Positions 9,783-18,789 of a DNA stretch of 64,000 bases are shown piece after piece. Every line of letters begins with the position of its first letter. Positions within the stretch are counted from its first letter, which is position 1. This stretch comes from Pseudomonas sp. N3-W. GTDB lineage: Bacteria; Pseudomonadota; Gammaproteobacteria; Pseudomonadales; Pseudomonadaceae. The notes under the pieces are model-generated. The model saw only the letters and a list, made by a program, of their open reading frames with translations, made no database searches and was not told the DNA's origin. The stretch lies in contig NZ_CP103965.1 in the NCBI RefSeq assembly GCF_024970185.1, forward strand, positions 2,104,001-2,168,000. Reading direction: 5' to 3'. The translations under genes and the position numbers were made by a program.

Positions 9783-12476
9783 TCAGCGTTTATCCAGCTT
9801 CTCCGGCAACGGCGCAAACAACGCTTCAATATCATCACTCTGCAATTTCCAGTCCCCAGCCTTGCGCCCATCCAGCACGCCTGCCGCCAAGTCGGATTTT
9901 TCCTTCTGCAGGTGCTGGATTTTCTCTTCCACCGTGCCCCTGGCAATCATCTTGTAGACGAATACCGGCTTTTCCTGGCCGATACGATAGGCCCGGTCAG
10001 TCGCCTGGTTTTCCGTCGCCGGGTTCCACCACGGGTCGTAGTGAATTACCGTATCCGCTTCAGTCAGGTTCAAGCCCACACCACCAGCTTTCAGGCTGAT
10101 CAGGAAAATCTGACGCTTGCCGCTCTGGAAATCCTTCACGGGCGCGCGTCGATCACGGGTCTGTCCGGTCAGTAGCGCGTATTCGATGCCGCGTTTTTTC
10201 AATTCGTCTTCGATCAATGACAACATCGAGGTGAACTGCGAAAACAGCAGGATCCGCCGGCCTTCGTCGAACAGTTCTTCAAGCATTTCCATCAGGCTGT
10301 CGAGCTTGCCGGAGGTGCTGCCACGAGTGGGCAGGGCGGCGTCGTTGACCAGGCGCAGATCGCAGCACACCTGGCGCAGCTTCAGTAGGGCCTCAAGGAT
10401 GATGATTTGACTGCGGGCCACGCCTTTGCGGGTGATTTCGTCACGGACTTTCTTGTCCATGGCCAGGCGCATGGTTTCGTACACATCGCGTTGGGCTTCA
10501 TTGAGTTCAACCCAATGGATGATCTCGGTTTTAGGCGGCAGCTCGGTGGCCACCTGTTCCTTGGTCCGGCGCAGCAGAAACGGTTTGATTCGGCCGTTGA
10601 GGTGCTGGAGCCTGACTTCGCTGCCGCGTTTTTCAATCGGCACACGGTAATCACGGTTGAAGCTTTTCACATCACCGAGCCAGCCGGGCAGCAGAAAGTG
10701 AAACAGCGACCATAACTCGCCCAGGTGGTTTTCCAGCGGTGTGCCACTCAGGCACAGACGCTGGCGGGCATTCAGCTCGCGGGCGGCCTGAGCGGCCTTG
10801 CTGTTGGGGTTTTTGATGTACTGCGCTTCGTCCAGTACCAACACGTGCAACGGTTGCGCGGCCAGGCGTTCGACGTCCTTTGGCAGCAGCGCATAAGTGG
10901 TCAGGATCAGGTCGTAGTCGGCCAGGTGCTCGAAATGCTTTTTACGGCCGGCCCCATAAAGGGCCAGTACCTTGAGTTGCGGCGCAAAGTGCGCGGCTTC
11001 GTCGAGCCAGTTGGGGATCAGGCTGGTGGGCATCACCACCATGCTCGGGCGATCGAGGCGTCCGGCGTTTTTTTCACAGAGAATATGCGCCAGGGTCTGT
11101 AGGGTTTTGCCCAGGCCCATGTCATCCGCGAGAATTCCGCCGACTTCCAGTTGCCGCAACGACTGCATCCAGCTCAGGCCTTCATGTTGATAAGGCCGAA
11201 GCGTGGCGTTAAGGCCTTCGGGCGCGGCGGCGCTGAAGTCCTTGATATCGCGCAGGCGCTGGGCAAAGGTGCGGATCTGATCGCCGCCCTCCCAGAGTAG
11301 AGGCAGGCCTTCCAGTGGATTCAGGCGTGTGGCGTCGGCCTTGCTCAGGCGTAGCGTGGTTTCGCCGGGTTCTTGCAGGTAAAACTCACCAAGCGTTGCC
11401 AGCACCGGTTTGAGACGACCGAAGGGCAGGGCGACCTGCAGGGCGCCGTGTTCGCTGTTATGGCGCTGGGGGATGTTGACCAGAATCAGCTCGTCGTCCC
11501 GGCGTCGGGCGAGGCGCTCCGGGTTGAGGATTTCAGTGTGGGAGCGCATCAGGTTCAACAGGATCGGCAGCAGGCTCAGCCGTTCACCATTGACGATGAT
11601 CCCCAGTTCCAGATCGAACCAGTCCCGCTCCGGCACTTGCTCGACAGTGGCGTACCAGTCGTCCACGGCGGTCAGGTCGAAGCCGAATTCCTCGTCGATC
11701 TGCAACTCCCAGCCCTGGGTGCGCAGCTTTGGCAATTCATTAAGAGTGAACGTCAGCCAGGCGCTGTCATTGACCATCTCATAGAGCTCGCCAGCACTTT
11801 CCGGCAAGGCTTTGCTTTGTCGGGTGGCGATCCTGAAACCGAGGATTCGCAGCTGTTCCCTGTAGGCCTGTTCGACTTCCGGGTGGCGTTTTATCCGCAG
11901 CGTCTGTGTCTCCTGACGAATCAGGATGTCGGAGTTTTTCTGCCCGGCAACGTATTCGTCCAGATAGCTGAACGACAGCGCCGCACGATGCTGGATGTAG
12001 CGCTGCATCTTGCCGTTGCGCGGTTCGAAGGCGCTGAACTCGACACTCGCCAGCCACAGTCGCGGCATCGGTTGCACGTTATCCACCAGGACTTGGGGTG
12101 GCGCTTTGGGGCTACGGTTTTCCAGCACGGCTTGCAGTTTTTCCAACAGTTCGGCGTCTTGTGCGGCCGCGGGGTAGGCGAGGGTTTCCTGCACTTGCAG
12201 CAGCACCGCCGCGCAATGTTTGCAGTTGCTGTGGACCGGGCAAGTGCACGAGGCGTCAACCATCAGCAAGGTGCCTTTGGCTGACTCGCGCAGGCGAATG
12301 GTCTGACGGTAGACGTTGCCGCCCGAGCCTTCGCACGCGGCGACAATCGTGGCGTCACCGACTTCAACAAACCTGACTCGATTTTCCAGTGCGTACCGGC
12401 GGCCACGCTCCAGGCTCTGTTCCTTGAATCGGCTGACCCAGGAAGGTGCCAGGGGTTTGCTCAGGGTCGGGGGCAT
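9783..12476 (-). CDS. SNF2-family helicase with SWIM zinc finger
   Basis: 897-aa DEAD/DEAH-like SF2 ATPase. The N-terminal SWIM finger is CTCPVHSNCKHC (about residues 78-89). A long variable region follows, then the Swi2/Snf2 motor: Walker A DDMGLGKTLQTL, DExx box LDEAQYIKNP, motif III SGTPLENHLGE, and C-terminal motifs V-VI (KAGGVGLNLTEADTVIHYDP, ATDRAYRIGQ). Proteins of this build are annotated as DEAD/DEAH helicases in many bacteria; a role in nucleoprotein remodelling or transcription recycling is likely but unproven. The ATG is 2 bp inside the end of the inverted-repeat element at 12478. Confidence 0.88.
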   Translation of the reverse strand: MPPTLSKPLAPSWVSRFKEQSLERGRRYALENRVRFVEVGDATIVAACEGSGGNVYRQTIRLRESAKGTLLMVDASCTCPVHSNCKHCAAVLLQVQETLAYPAAAQDAELLEKLQAVLENRSPKAPPQVLVDNVQPMPRLWLASVEFSAFEPRNGKMQRYIQHRAALSFSYLDEYVAGQKNSDILIRQETQTLRIKRHPEVEQAYREQLRILGFRIATRQSKALPESAGELYEMVNDSAWLTFTLNELPKLRTQGWELQIDEEFGFDLTAVDDWYATVEQVPERDWFDLELGIIVNGERLSLLPILLNLMRSHTEILNPERLARRRDDELILVNIPQRHNSEHGALQVALPFGRLKPVLATLGEFYLQEPGETTLRLSKADATRLNPLEGLPLLWEGGDQIRTFAQRLRDIKDFSAAAPEGLNATLRPYQHEGLSWMQSLRQLEVGGILADDMGLGKTLQTLAHILCEKNAGRLDRPSMVVMPTSLIPNWLDEAAHFAPQLKVLALYGAGRKKHFEHLADYDLILTTYALLPKDVERLAAQPLHVLVLDEAQYIKNPNSKAAQAARELNARQRLCLSGTPLENHLGELWSLFHFLLPGWLGDVKSFNRDYRVPIEKRGSEVRLQHLNGRIKPFLLRRTKEQVATELPPKTEIIHWVELNEAQRDVYETMRLAMDKKVRDEITRKGVARSQIIILEALLKLRQVCCDLRLVNDAALPTRGSTSGKLDSLMEMLEELFDEGRRILLFSQFTSMLSLIEDELKKRGIEYALLTGQTRDRRAPVKDFQSGKRQIFLISLKAGGVGLNLTEADTVIHYDPWWNPATENQATDRAYRIGQEKPVFVYKMIARGTVEEKIQHLQKEKSDLAAGVLDGRKAGDWKLQSDDIEALFAPLPEKLDKR

Positions 12477-12477
12477 A

Positions 12478-12742
12478 GGGGCGTTCTCAATTGGTTTTCC
12501 CGTCGCGTTGTTGCCTTAAAGCGGGCCAGGCAAGGCGCAGGCCGCTGGGAATGGTTGTTCCCTTTCCAAGGCCTGCAACGCAGCCTGGCCCGCTTTAAGG
12601 CACAACCCGAAGGGCCGGGCCTGCTGTTGTGCAGGGCGGCGTTGCTCGAAGCTTATTTGGAATGACCCAACCACGCTTCTCGCGCCTTGCCCTGCACAAC
12701 AGCAGGCGTGGCGTGGCGTGAAAACTAATTGAGAACGCCCCC
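12478..12742. mobile_element. 265-bp non-coding element with 22-bp inverted ends and two internal hairpins
   Basis: The outer arms are GGGGCGTTCTCAATTGGTTT (from 12478) and its inverse ending GAGAACGCCCCC at 12742, differing at one position over 22 bp. Two long perfect stems lie inside: GCCTTAAAGCGGGCCAGGC (12513-12531 with 12583-12601) and GCCTGCTGTTGTGCAGGGC (12619-12637 with 12689-12707). The whole could fold as a three-armed junction. There is no open frame inside. Identical outer arms recur at 50823-50874 without the inner hairpins. This suggests a MITE-like or structured repeat family. No clear target duplication is seen. Confidence 0.7.
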
Positions 12743-12747
12743 TACCA

Positions 12748-13326
12748 TCAGTCCGGGATTTCTTCAGGGGCTGGCCGAGGCGCAGGGGCGGTCAACGAAG
12801 TGATCTTGATCAACAGGCCGAGGTGGCCGTTATCAAGAAAATTCAGTTGGCCATTTTTGGTGTGGCTTTCCTGCTTCAGGCGCTCGCTGGCGGTGACCAT
12901 GCCATTGCCATCGATCTGGTTGACCCAGAAATCGGCGTCGACGTCGGTGAAGCGTCCCAGTTTGAGGCTCAACGTGCCCTCGATCGGGAATTGCCCGTAT
13001 TGTTCGGCGCCCTCGCTGACCGCGATTTTGCTCCCGGCTTCGCCGAGGTTCTGCTGCCAGGCCTTGTGCAGCAGCACGGTGTAGTCGGTGCTGGCGCCGA
13101 GTTTCGCCACTTCGCCATTCAGGCTTGGGCTGCGCAGGCTGTCGGGGCTGATGCGCTGGGCACCGGCGGCCCAGTCTTCCGGTGCAGCGCGGCTGACGAT
13201 GGCCGGGACGGCGTTTTGCCGGACCAGAATCATTTCAATCTGATACAGATCGTCGGCAAATGCCGTGGGCATGACCAGCGTTGTTACCAAAATGGTCAGC
13301 AAGGTCAGTGGGCGAAACAGGCGCAT
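12748..13326 (-). CDS. csiV: CsiV-family protein
   Basis: 192-aa exported protein. The signal peptide is MRLFRPLTLLTILVTTLVMPTAFA, followed by DDLYQIEMILVRQN, the typical opening of CsiV (a periplasmic protein first described in Shewanella as needed for peptidoglycan synthesis), and a TLSLKLGRFTDVDADF segment. The start is ATG 13326 with AAGGAC upstream, 10 bp after the mfd stop; a longer in-frame start overlaps mfd and disrupts the signal. It is the downstream gene of mfd-csiV, the same order as in P. aeruginosa. The C-terminal tail is Pro-rich (PAPRPAPEEIPD). Confidence 0.8.
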   Translation of the reverse strand: MRLFRPLTLLTILVTTLVMPTAFADDLYQIEMILVRQNAVPAIVSRAAPEDWAAGAQRISPDSLRSPSLNGEVAKLGASTDYTVLLHKAWQQNLGEAGSKIAVSEGAEQYGQFPIEGTLSLKLGRFTDVDADFWVNQIDGNGMVTASERLKQESHTKNGQLNFLDNGHLGLLIKITSLTAPAPRPAPEEIPD

Positions 13327-13336
13327 GCGGCGTCCT

Positions 13337-16300
13337 TCAAGCAGTTTTCGGGAGGAGGCGTTCAAGCAGTGCCTCTACAGTATTAAAGCGCTCTTCCGGG
13401 CGCTCCATCGGCACCATGAACTTGAACACGGTGGCGCCTTCGAATTTGTAACGTTTTGGCTGGCTCTGGATCAGCTTGATCAGTGTCAGCGGGTCGACCG
13501 GGGTTTGCGCTGCGAACTCGATGCGACCGCCTTGCGGGCCGCCGTCGACTTTCTTTATACCCAGCAATTCGGCCTGCAACTTCAGCGCCGTGATGCGGAT
13601 CAGGTTCTTGGTCGGCTCCGGTAACAGGCCGAAGCGGTCGATCATCTCAACCTGCAGGTCCTTGAGGCCTTCCTCGTCGGTGGCCGAGGCGATGCGCTTG
13701 TACAGAATCAAGCGTGCATGCACGTCCGGCAGATAGTCCTCGGGAATCAACGCTGGTACTCGCAGATTGACTTCCGGACCACCGCCCAGCGGCTGGTCGA
13801 GGTTCGGTTGTTCGCCTTTGCGGATCGACTTCACCGCACGTTCGAGCATCTCCATGTACAAGGTGAAACCGACCGCCTGGATCTGCCCGCTCTGACCATC
13901 GCCCAGCAGCTCGCCGGCGCCGCGGATTTCCAGGTCGTTGGTGGCGAGCACGAAGCCCGCGCCGAGGTCCTGGGTATTGGCAATCGCTTCCAGACGCTTT
14001 TCCGCATCCGTGGTGATTTGCTGGCGCGGCGGCGTCAGCAGGTAGGCATAAGCCTGGTGGTGACTGCGTCCGACCCGGCCACGCAACTGGTGCAACTGCG
14101 CCAGGCCGAATTTGTCGGCGCGCTCGATGATGATGGTGTTGGCGCTCGGCACGTCGATGCCGGTCTCGATGATGGTCGAGGCGATCAGCACGTTGAAGCG
14201 CTTGTGGTAGAAGTCGCTCATCACCTGTTCGAGTTCGCGCTCGCGCATCTGCCCGTGGCCGATGCCGATTCGCGCTTCCGGCACCAGTTCGGCGAGGTCG
14301 GCGGCACATTTCTCGATGGTCTTCACATCGTTGTGCAGGTAATAGACCTGGCCGCCACGCAGCAACTCACGGAGCAAGGCCTCTTTGACCGTGCTCTTGT
14401 TCTGTTCCATGACAAAAGTGCGTACCGAGAGGCGACGGGCCGGTGGTGTGGCAATGATCGACAGGTCGCGCATGCCCGACACCGCCATGTTCAGCGTGCG
14501 CGGGATGGGCGTCGCGGTCAGGGTAAGAATGTCGACTTCGCTACGCAGGGCCTTGAGCTGTTCTTTCTGACGCACACCAAAACGGTGCTCTTCGTCGATG
14601 ATCACCAGGCCCAGGTTCTTGATCTTCACGTCGTCCTGCAGCAGCTTGTGCGTGCCAATGACGATGTCGATCTTGCCTTCGGCGAGGTCCGCAACGGCAG
14701 CGTTCACTTCCTTGGTCGACTTGAAGCGGCTCATCACCTCCACGGTCACCGGCCAGTCGGCGAAGCGGTCGCGGAAGCTGTTGTAGTGCTGCTGGGCGAG
14801 CAGGGTGGTCGGCACCAGGATCGCCACCTGACGGCCTCCGTGTACCGCAATGAACGCGGCGCGCATCGCCACTTCGGTCTTGCCGAAACCAACGTCGCCA
14901 CACACCAGGCGGTCCATCGGTTTGGGGGCGAGCATGTCCGCGCGCACGGCGTCGATGGTGGTTTGCTGGTCCGGGGTTTCTTCGAACGGGAAGCCGGCGC
15001 TGAAGGTGGCGTAATCGGCTTTCGGGTCGGCGAAGGCATAGCCTTCGCGCGCGGCGCGGCGGGCATAGATGTCGAGCAATTCGGCGGCCACGTCGCGCAC
15101 CTGTTCGGCGGCTTTGCGCTTGGCTTTCTGCCAGGTTTCGGAGCCGAGGCGATGCAGCGGGGCCAGGGCATCGTCACTGCCGGTGTAGCGCGCGATCAGA
15201 TGCAGGTTGGCCACCGGCACATACAGCTTGGCGCCTTCGGCGTATTGCAGGGTCAGGAATTCGGCAGCCTGATCGTCGATCTCCAGCGTCGCCAGGCCCA
15301 GGTAACGACCGACACCGTGATCGATGTGCACCACCGGCGCGCCTTCGCGCAGCTCGGTTAGGTTCTTGATCACGGCATCATTATTACCGTCGGCGCGTTT
15401 TTCCCGACGACGGCGCTGCATGACTCGCTGACCGAACAACGGGCTTTCGGCGATCAACGCCAGCGCCGGATCGTCCAGCAACAAGCCTTCATCCAGCGGC
15501 GCGATGGTGATCGCCAGGCGATCCTTGCCCGCGACGAAGTCCGGCCAGCTGTCGACGGTTTTCGGTCGCAGCTTCAGGCGTTCGAGCAGTTCCAGCAGCA
15601 CTTCGCGACGGCCCGCGGACTCGGCGGTAAACAGCACGCGACCGGGGAATTCATCAAGGAAGCCGGCCAGTGCGGCCAATGGCTGAGTGGCCTTGGCTTC
15701 GATGGCCAGGTTGGGCAGGGTCTGCGCCGGAAAGCGTTCGCGGCCAACGCCGGTTTCCACGTCTTGTTGACTGGCGACCACTCGGGGCCAGCTCTTCAGG
15801 CGGGCGAAGCAATCTTCCACCGGCAGGAACAATTCGGCGGGTGGCAATAAAGGACGGGATGGATCGACGCGGCGCTCTTCATAACGATTGCGCACGTCGT
15901 TCCAGAAGTTCTCCGCCGCCTGTTCGATGCCCGGCAGAGAGAACACCTGAGTGTCCTGGGGCAGGTAATCGAACAGGGTCGAGGTTTCGTCGAAGAACAA
16001 CGGCAGGTAGTACTCGATACCGGCCGGGGTGATCCCGCTGCTCAGGTCCTGGAAGATCGGGCAGCGACGGAAGTCCACGTCGAAGCGCTCACGGAAGCGC
16101 GCCTTGAAACGGGTTACCGCATCCTTTTGCAACGGAAACTCGCGTGCCGGCAGCAGGCGAACCGATTCGACCTTGTCGATGGAGCGCTGGTTGTCCGGAT
16201 CGAAGGTGCGCAGGGTCTCGATTTCGTCGTCGAACAGGTCGATACGAAAGGGCAGTTTGCTGCCCATTGGGAACAGGTCGATCAGCGACCCACGCACGGT

Positions 16301-16786
16301 GAATTCACCGTGCTCGTACACCGTGTCGACATATCGATAGCCGCTGGCCTCAAGCCGGGTGCGCATCTGCTCGACGTCGAGCTTCTGGCCGATGTCCAGC
16401 ACCAGGCTGCTGCCGAGCAGGAACTTGGTCGGCGCCAGGCGATGCAGCGCGGTGGTGATCGGCACCACCAGCACGCCATGTTCCAGTTCCGGCAACCGAT
16501 AAAGGCTGGCGATGCGCTGGGAAATGATGTCCTGGTGTGGCGAAAACAGGTCGTAGGGCAGGGTTTCCCAGTCCGGGAAATGCAACACCGGCAAATCCGG
16601 GGCGAAGAAACCCAGCTCCTGCTCCAGTCGCTCGGCACTTTGACTGTCGGCGGTCAGTAGCAGGGTAAAGCGCTTGGCAGCGCTGGCAGCCTCGGCAATG
16701 GCCAGGCTCAGGGCGGCACCGGGCAGATTGCCCCAGTGCTGTTTACCTGCCGCGGCAGGGAGAAGCGGTAGACGCAGAACGGGCAC
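13337..16786 (-). CDS. mfd: Transcription-repair coupling factor
   Basis: 1149-aa SF2 translocase that removes RNA polymerase stalled at DNA lesions and recruits UvrA. The order is: UvrB-homology module (residues 1-350, e.g. FFAPDLPVLHFPDWETLPYD), CarD-like RNA polymerase interaction domain (GAPVVHIDHGVGRYLGL), then the helicase core with Walker A CGDVGFGKTEVAMRAAF, DEEHRFGVRQKEQ, LTATPIPRTL and the RecG-like TRG stretch, and the C-terminal D7 domain. The length is normal. It is transcribed with csiV. Confidence 0.97.
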   Translation of the reverse strand: MPVLRLPLLPAAAGKQHWGNLPGAALSLAIAEAASAAKRFTLLLTADSQSAERLEQELGFFAPDLPVLHFPDWETLPYDLFSPHQDIISQRIASLYRLPELEHGVLVVPITTALHRLAPTKFLLGSSLVLDIGQKLDVEQMRTRLEASGYRYVDTVYEHGEFTVRGSLIDLFPMGSKLPFRIDLFDDEIETLRTFDPDNQRSIDKVESVRLLPAREFPLQKDAVTRFKARFRERFDVDFRRCPIFQDLSSGITPAGIEYYLPLFFDETSTLFDYLPQDTQVFSLPGIEQAAENFWNDVRNRYEERRVDPSRPLLPPAELFLPVEDCFARLKSWPRVVASQQDVETGVGRERFPAQTLPNLAIEAKATQPLAALAGFLDEFPGRVLFTAESAGRREVLLELLERLKLRPKTVDSWPDFVAGKDRLAITIAPLDEGLLLDDPALALIAESPLFGQRVMQRRRREKRADGNNDAVIKNLTELREGAPVVHIDHGVGRYLGLATLEIDDQAAEFLTLQYAEGAKLYVPVANLHLIARYTGSDDALAPLHRLGSETWQKAKRKAAEQVRDVAAELLDIYARRAAREGYAFADPKADYATFSAGFPFEETPDQQTTIDAVRADMLAPKPMDRLVCGDVGFGKTEVAMRAAFIAVHGGRQVAILVPTTLLAQQHYNSFRDRFADWPVTVEVMSRFKSTKEVNAAVADLAEGKIDIVIGTHKLLQDDVKIKNLGLVIIDEEHRFGVRQKEQLKALRSEVDILTLTATPIPRTLNMAVSGMRDLSIIATPPARRLSVRTFVMEQNKSTVKEALLRELLRGGQVYYLHNDVKTIEKCAADLAELVPEARIGIGHGQMRERELEQVMSDFYHKRFNVLIASTIIETGIDVPSANTIIIERADKFGLAQLHQLRGRVGRSHHQAYAYLLTPPRQQITTDAEKRLEAIANTQDLGAGFVLATNDLEIRGAGELLGDGQSGQIQAVGFTLYMEMLERAVKSIRKGEQPNLDQPLGGGPEVNLRVPALIPEDYLPDVHARLILYKRIASATDEEGLKDLQVEMIDRFGLLPEPTKNLIRITALKLQAELLGIKKVDGGPQGGRIEFAAQTPVDPLTLIKLIQSQPKRYKFEGATVFKFMVPMERPEERFNTVEALLERLLPKTA

Positions 16787-17163
16787 GGAAGGTTGAGCTC
16801 CAAGCGTTGCGACAAAGTCGGTAATTGTAGCGGCCCAAAGCGTTGGCTGTCAGTTACAGATGTGTCTATTACGCCGGTTTGGTGAAATGTAGTGGTAAAG
16901 ACAAAATCGGCCGCTTTTTTCGGGTTTTTTGGCGATTATGTAGTGCCAAAACGGCAGGGTGTTACGGATGGTTACGGACAAGGCAGCGCTGTCTCCAAAA
17001 AAATGACGTCGCTGGAGGCCCCGGTTTTATTGGGCTTCAGCGAGGCGTATTTTTTTGGGGCGCAAAATTGTTACGTCTCGCACGACAGGCGCGCATTGCT
17101 ACGGGAGGGACTCGGCGGCATAATGTAGCCCCTTTTTTCTGCCCCTACATGTGGAAGGTTCCC
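16787..17163. other. Intergenic region between mfd and gap
   Basis: 377 bp separating divergent genes. It holds the gap promoter at 17096 and presumably the mfd promoter near 16800. A 78-codon + strand frame (16892-17128) has no ribosome site or family resemblance and is not called. Confidence 0.6.
17096..17124 (+). promoter_or_regulatory. Likely sigma-70 promoter of gap
   Basis: TTGCTA (17096-17101), 17-bp spacer, CATAAT (17119-17124), 40 bp before the proposed GTG start. Confidence 0.55.
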
Positions 17164-18612
17164 GTGACTCAGAAGCCCGACCAGTGTCTTGGTGAATGGA
17201 TCGACCGTGAAGCACTCGCAGAAGCGATGATTCCGCTTATCGGTCAGCTTTACCGCAATAACAATGTGGTGAGCTCGATCTATGGCCGCAGCCTGATCAA
17301 TCGTTCAGTCATCGCGATTCTCAAAGCTCACCGCTTTGCCCGTCATCGTCAGTCCGATGACAGCGAATTGTCCGTCCACGAAACATTCCCGCTGCTCAAA
17401 GCAATGAGCGAGCTCAAGCTCGGCGCCGCTTCGGTAGACCTGGGCAAGCTTGCGGTCAAGTTCAAGGCCGAAGGCAATGGCCGTACCGCCGAGCAGTTCG
17501 TGCGTGAAGAACTGGCCGATGTGGTTGGCCAGCAAAACGTCGCCGCTCGCAAGGGCACTGATGTTGTCCTGTACGGCTTCGGTCGTATCGGCCGTCTGCT
17601 GGCGCGCATCCTGATCGAGAAAACCGGTGGTGGCGACGGTCTGCGTCTGCGTGCCATCGTTGTGCGCAAAGGCGCCGAGAACGATCTGGTCAAGCGTGCC
17701 AGCCTGCTGCGTCGCGACTCGGTTCATGGCCCGTTCGATGGCACCATCACCATTGATGAAGCCAACAACACCATCACCGCCAACGGCAACCTGATCCAGG
17801 TTATCTACGCGAAGAACCCGACTGAAGTGGATTACACCCAGTACGGCATCAAGAACGCACTGCTGGTGGACAACACCGGTGTATGGCGTGACGCCGACGG
17901 CCTGGGCCAGCACCTGTCCTGCCCGGGTATCGACCGCGTTGTTTTGACCGCTCCGGGTAAAGGCAAGCTGAAGAACATCGTTCACGGCATCAACCACGGT
18001 GAAATCACCGCTGATGACAAGATTGTATCCGCCGCTTCCTGCACCACCAACGCCATCGTGCCGGTGCTGAAAGCAGTCAACGACAAGTTCGGCATCGTCA
18101 ACGGTCACGTTGAAACGGTTCACTCGTACACCAACGACCAGAACCTGATCGACAACTTCCACAAGGGCGATCGCCGTGGCCGTAGCGCCGCGCTGAACAT
18201 GGTTATCACCGAGACCGGTGCTGCCACCGCTGCTGCCAAGGCCCTGCCTGAGCTGGCCGGCAAGCTGACCGGTAACGCGATCCGCGTTCCGACGCCAAAC
18301 GTGTCGATGGCCATTCTCAACCTGAACCTTGAGAAAGCCGCCACCCGTGAAGAGATGAACGAGTACCTGCGCTACATGGCGCTGCACTCCGATCTGCACA
18401 AGCAAATCGATTTCGTCAATTCGCAGGAAGTGGTGTCCACCGACTTCGTTGGCTCGCGCCACGCAGGCGTTGTCGATGCTGAAGCGACCATCTGCCAGGA
18501 CAACCGCGTTGTGCTGTACGTCTGGTACGACAACGAGTTCGGTTACAGCTGCCAGGTTGTTCGCGTGATGGAAGACATGGCCGGTGTAAACCCGCCAGCG
18601 TTCCCGCGCTAA
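17164..18612 (+). CDS. gap: Glyceraldehyde-3-phosphate dehydrogenase, long form
   Basis: 482-aa GAPDH; the usual form is about 335 aa. About 130 extra N-terminal residues (starting TQKPDQCLGEWIDREALAEA) precede the NAD-binding GFGRIGRLLARIL. The catalytic Cys lies in SAASCTTNAIVPVLK. Pseudomonads carry this long version beside mfd, distinct from the glycolytic short paralogue, and it is often annotated as a gluconeogenic or GapB-like enzyme. The start is set at GTG 17164 behind GGAAGG; an in-frame ATG at 17149 is the alternative. A strong terminator follows at 18631. Confidence 0.92.
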   Translation: MTQKPDQCLGEWIDREALAEAMIPLIGQLYRNNNVVSSIYGRSLINRSVIAILKAHRFARHRQSDDSELSVHETFPLLKAMSELKLGAASVDLGKLAVKFKAEGNGRTAEQFVREELADVVGQQNVAARKGTDVVLYGFGRIGRLLARILIEKTGGGDGLRLRAIVVRKGAENDLVKRASLLRRDSVHGPFDGTITIDEANNTITANGNLIQVIYAKNPTEVDYTQYGIKNALLVDNTGVWRDADGLGQHLSCPGIDRVVLTAPGKGKLKNIVHGINHGEITADDKIVSAASCTTNAIVPVLKAVNDKFGIVNGHVETVHSYTNDQNLIDNFHKGDRRGRSAALNMVITETGAATAAAKALPELAGKLTGNAIRVPTPNVSMAILNLNLEKAATREEMNEYLRYMALHSDLHKQIDFVNSQEVVSTDFVGSRHAGVVDAEATICQDNRVVLYVWYDNEFGYSCQVVRVMEDMAGVNPPAFPR

Positions 18613-18630
18613 GCCTTAGCTGCAAATGAA

Positions 18631-18660
18631 AACGCCCCGACTTTGGTCGGGGCGTTTTTG
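18631..18660. terminator. Terminator of gap
   Basis: Perfect 11-bp stem AACGCCCCGAC (18631-18641) / GTCGGGGCGTT (18646-18656), loop TTTG, then T run. Confidence 0.93.
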
Positions 18661-18716
18661 TTTGTGCGGTTGCTCAGTTCCAGATGGCGGGCTTCTTCGT
18701 CGGATCGCCGCCCGGA

Positions 18717-18788
18717 GCAGGCCCGCTCCCACATTGGATCTGTGGCGTTCACAAATCCCTGTGGGAGCCGGCTTGCCCGCGAAGGCGG
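18717..18788. repeat. REP inverted pair
   Basis: GCAGGCCCGCTCCCACATTGG (18717-18737) and CCCTGTGGGAGCCGGCTTGC (from 18757), in the gap between convergent gap and the MFS gene, reaching to its stop codon. Confidence 0.8.
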
Positions 18789-18789
18789 T

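Noticed and set aside
13718..15361. 547-codon frame antisense to mfd
   Set aside because: Same GC-driven shadow; His/Arg/Gln-rich nonsense translation opposite the mfd helicase domains.
16892..17128. 78-codon frame in the gap leader
   Set aside because: GTG start without a ribosome site; no protein-like conservation signal; overlaps the promoter region.
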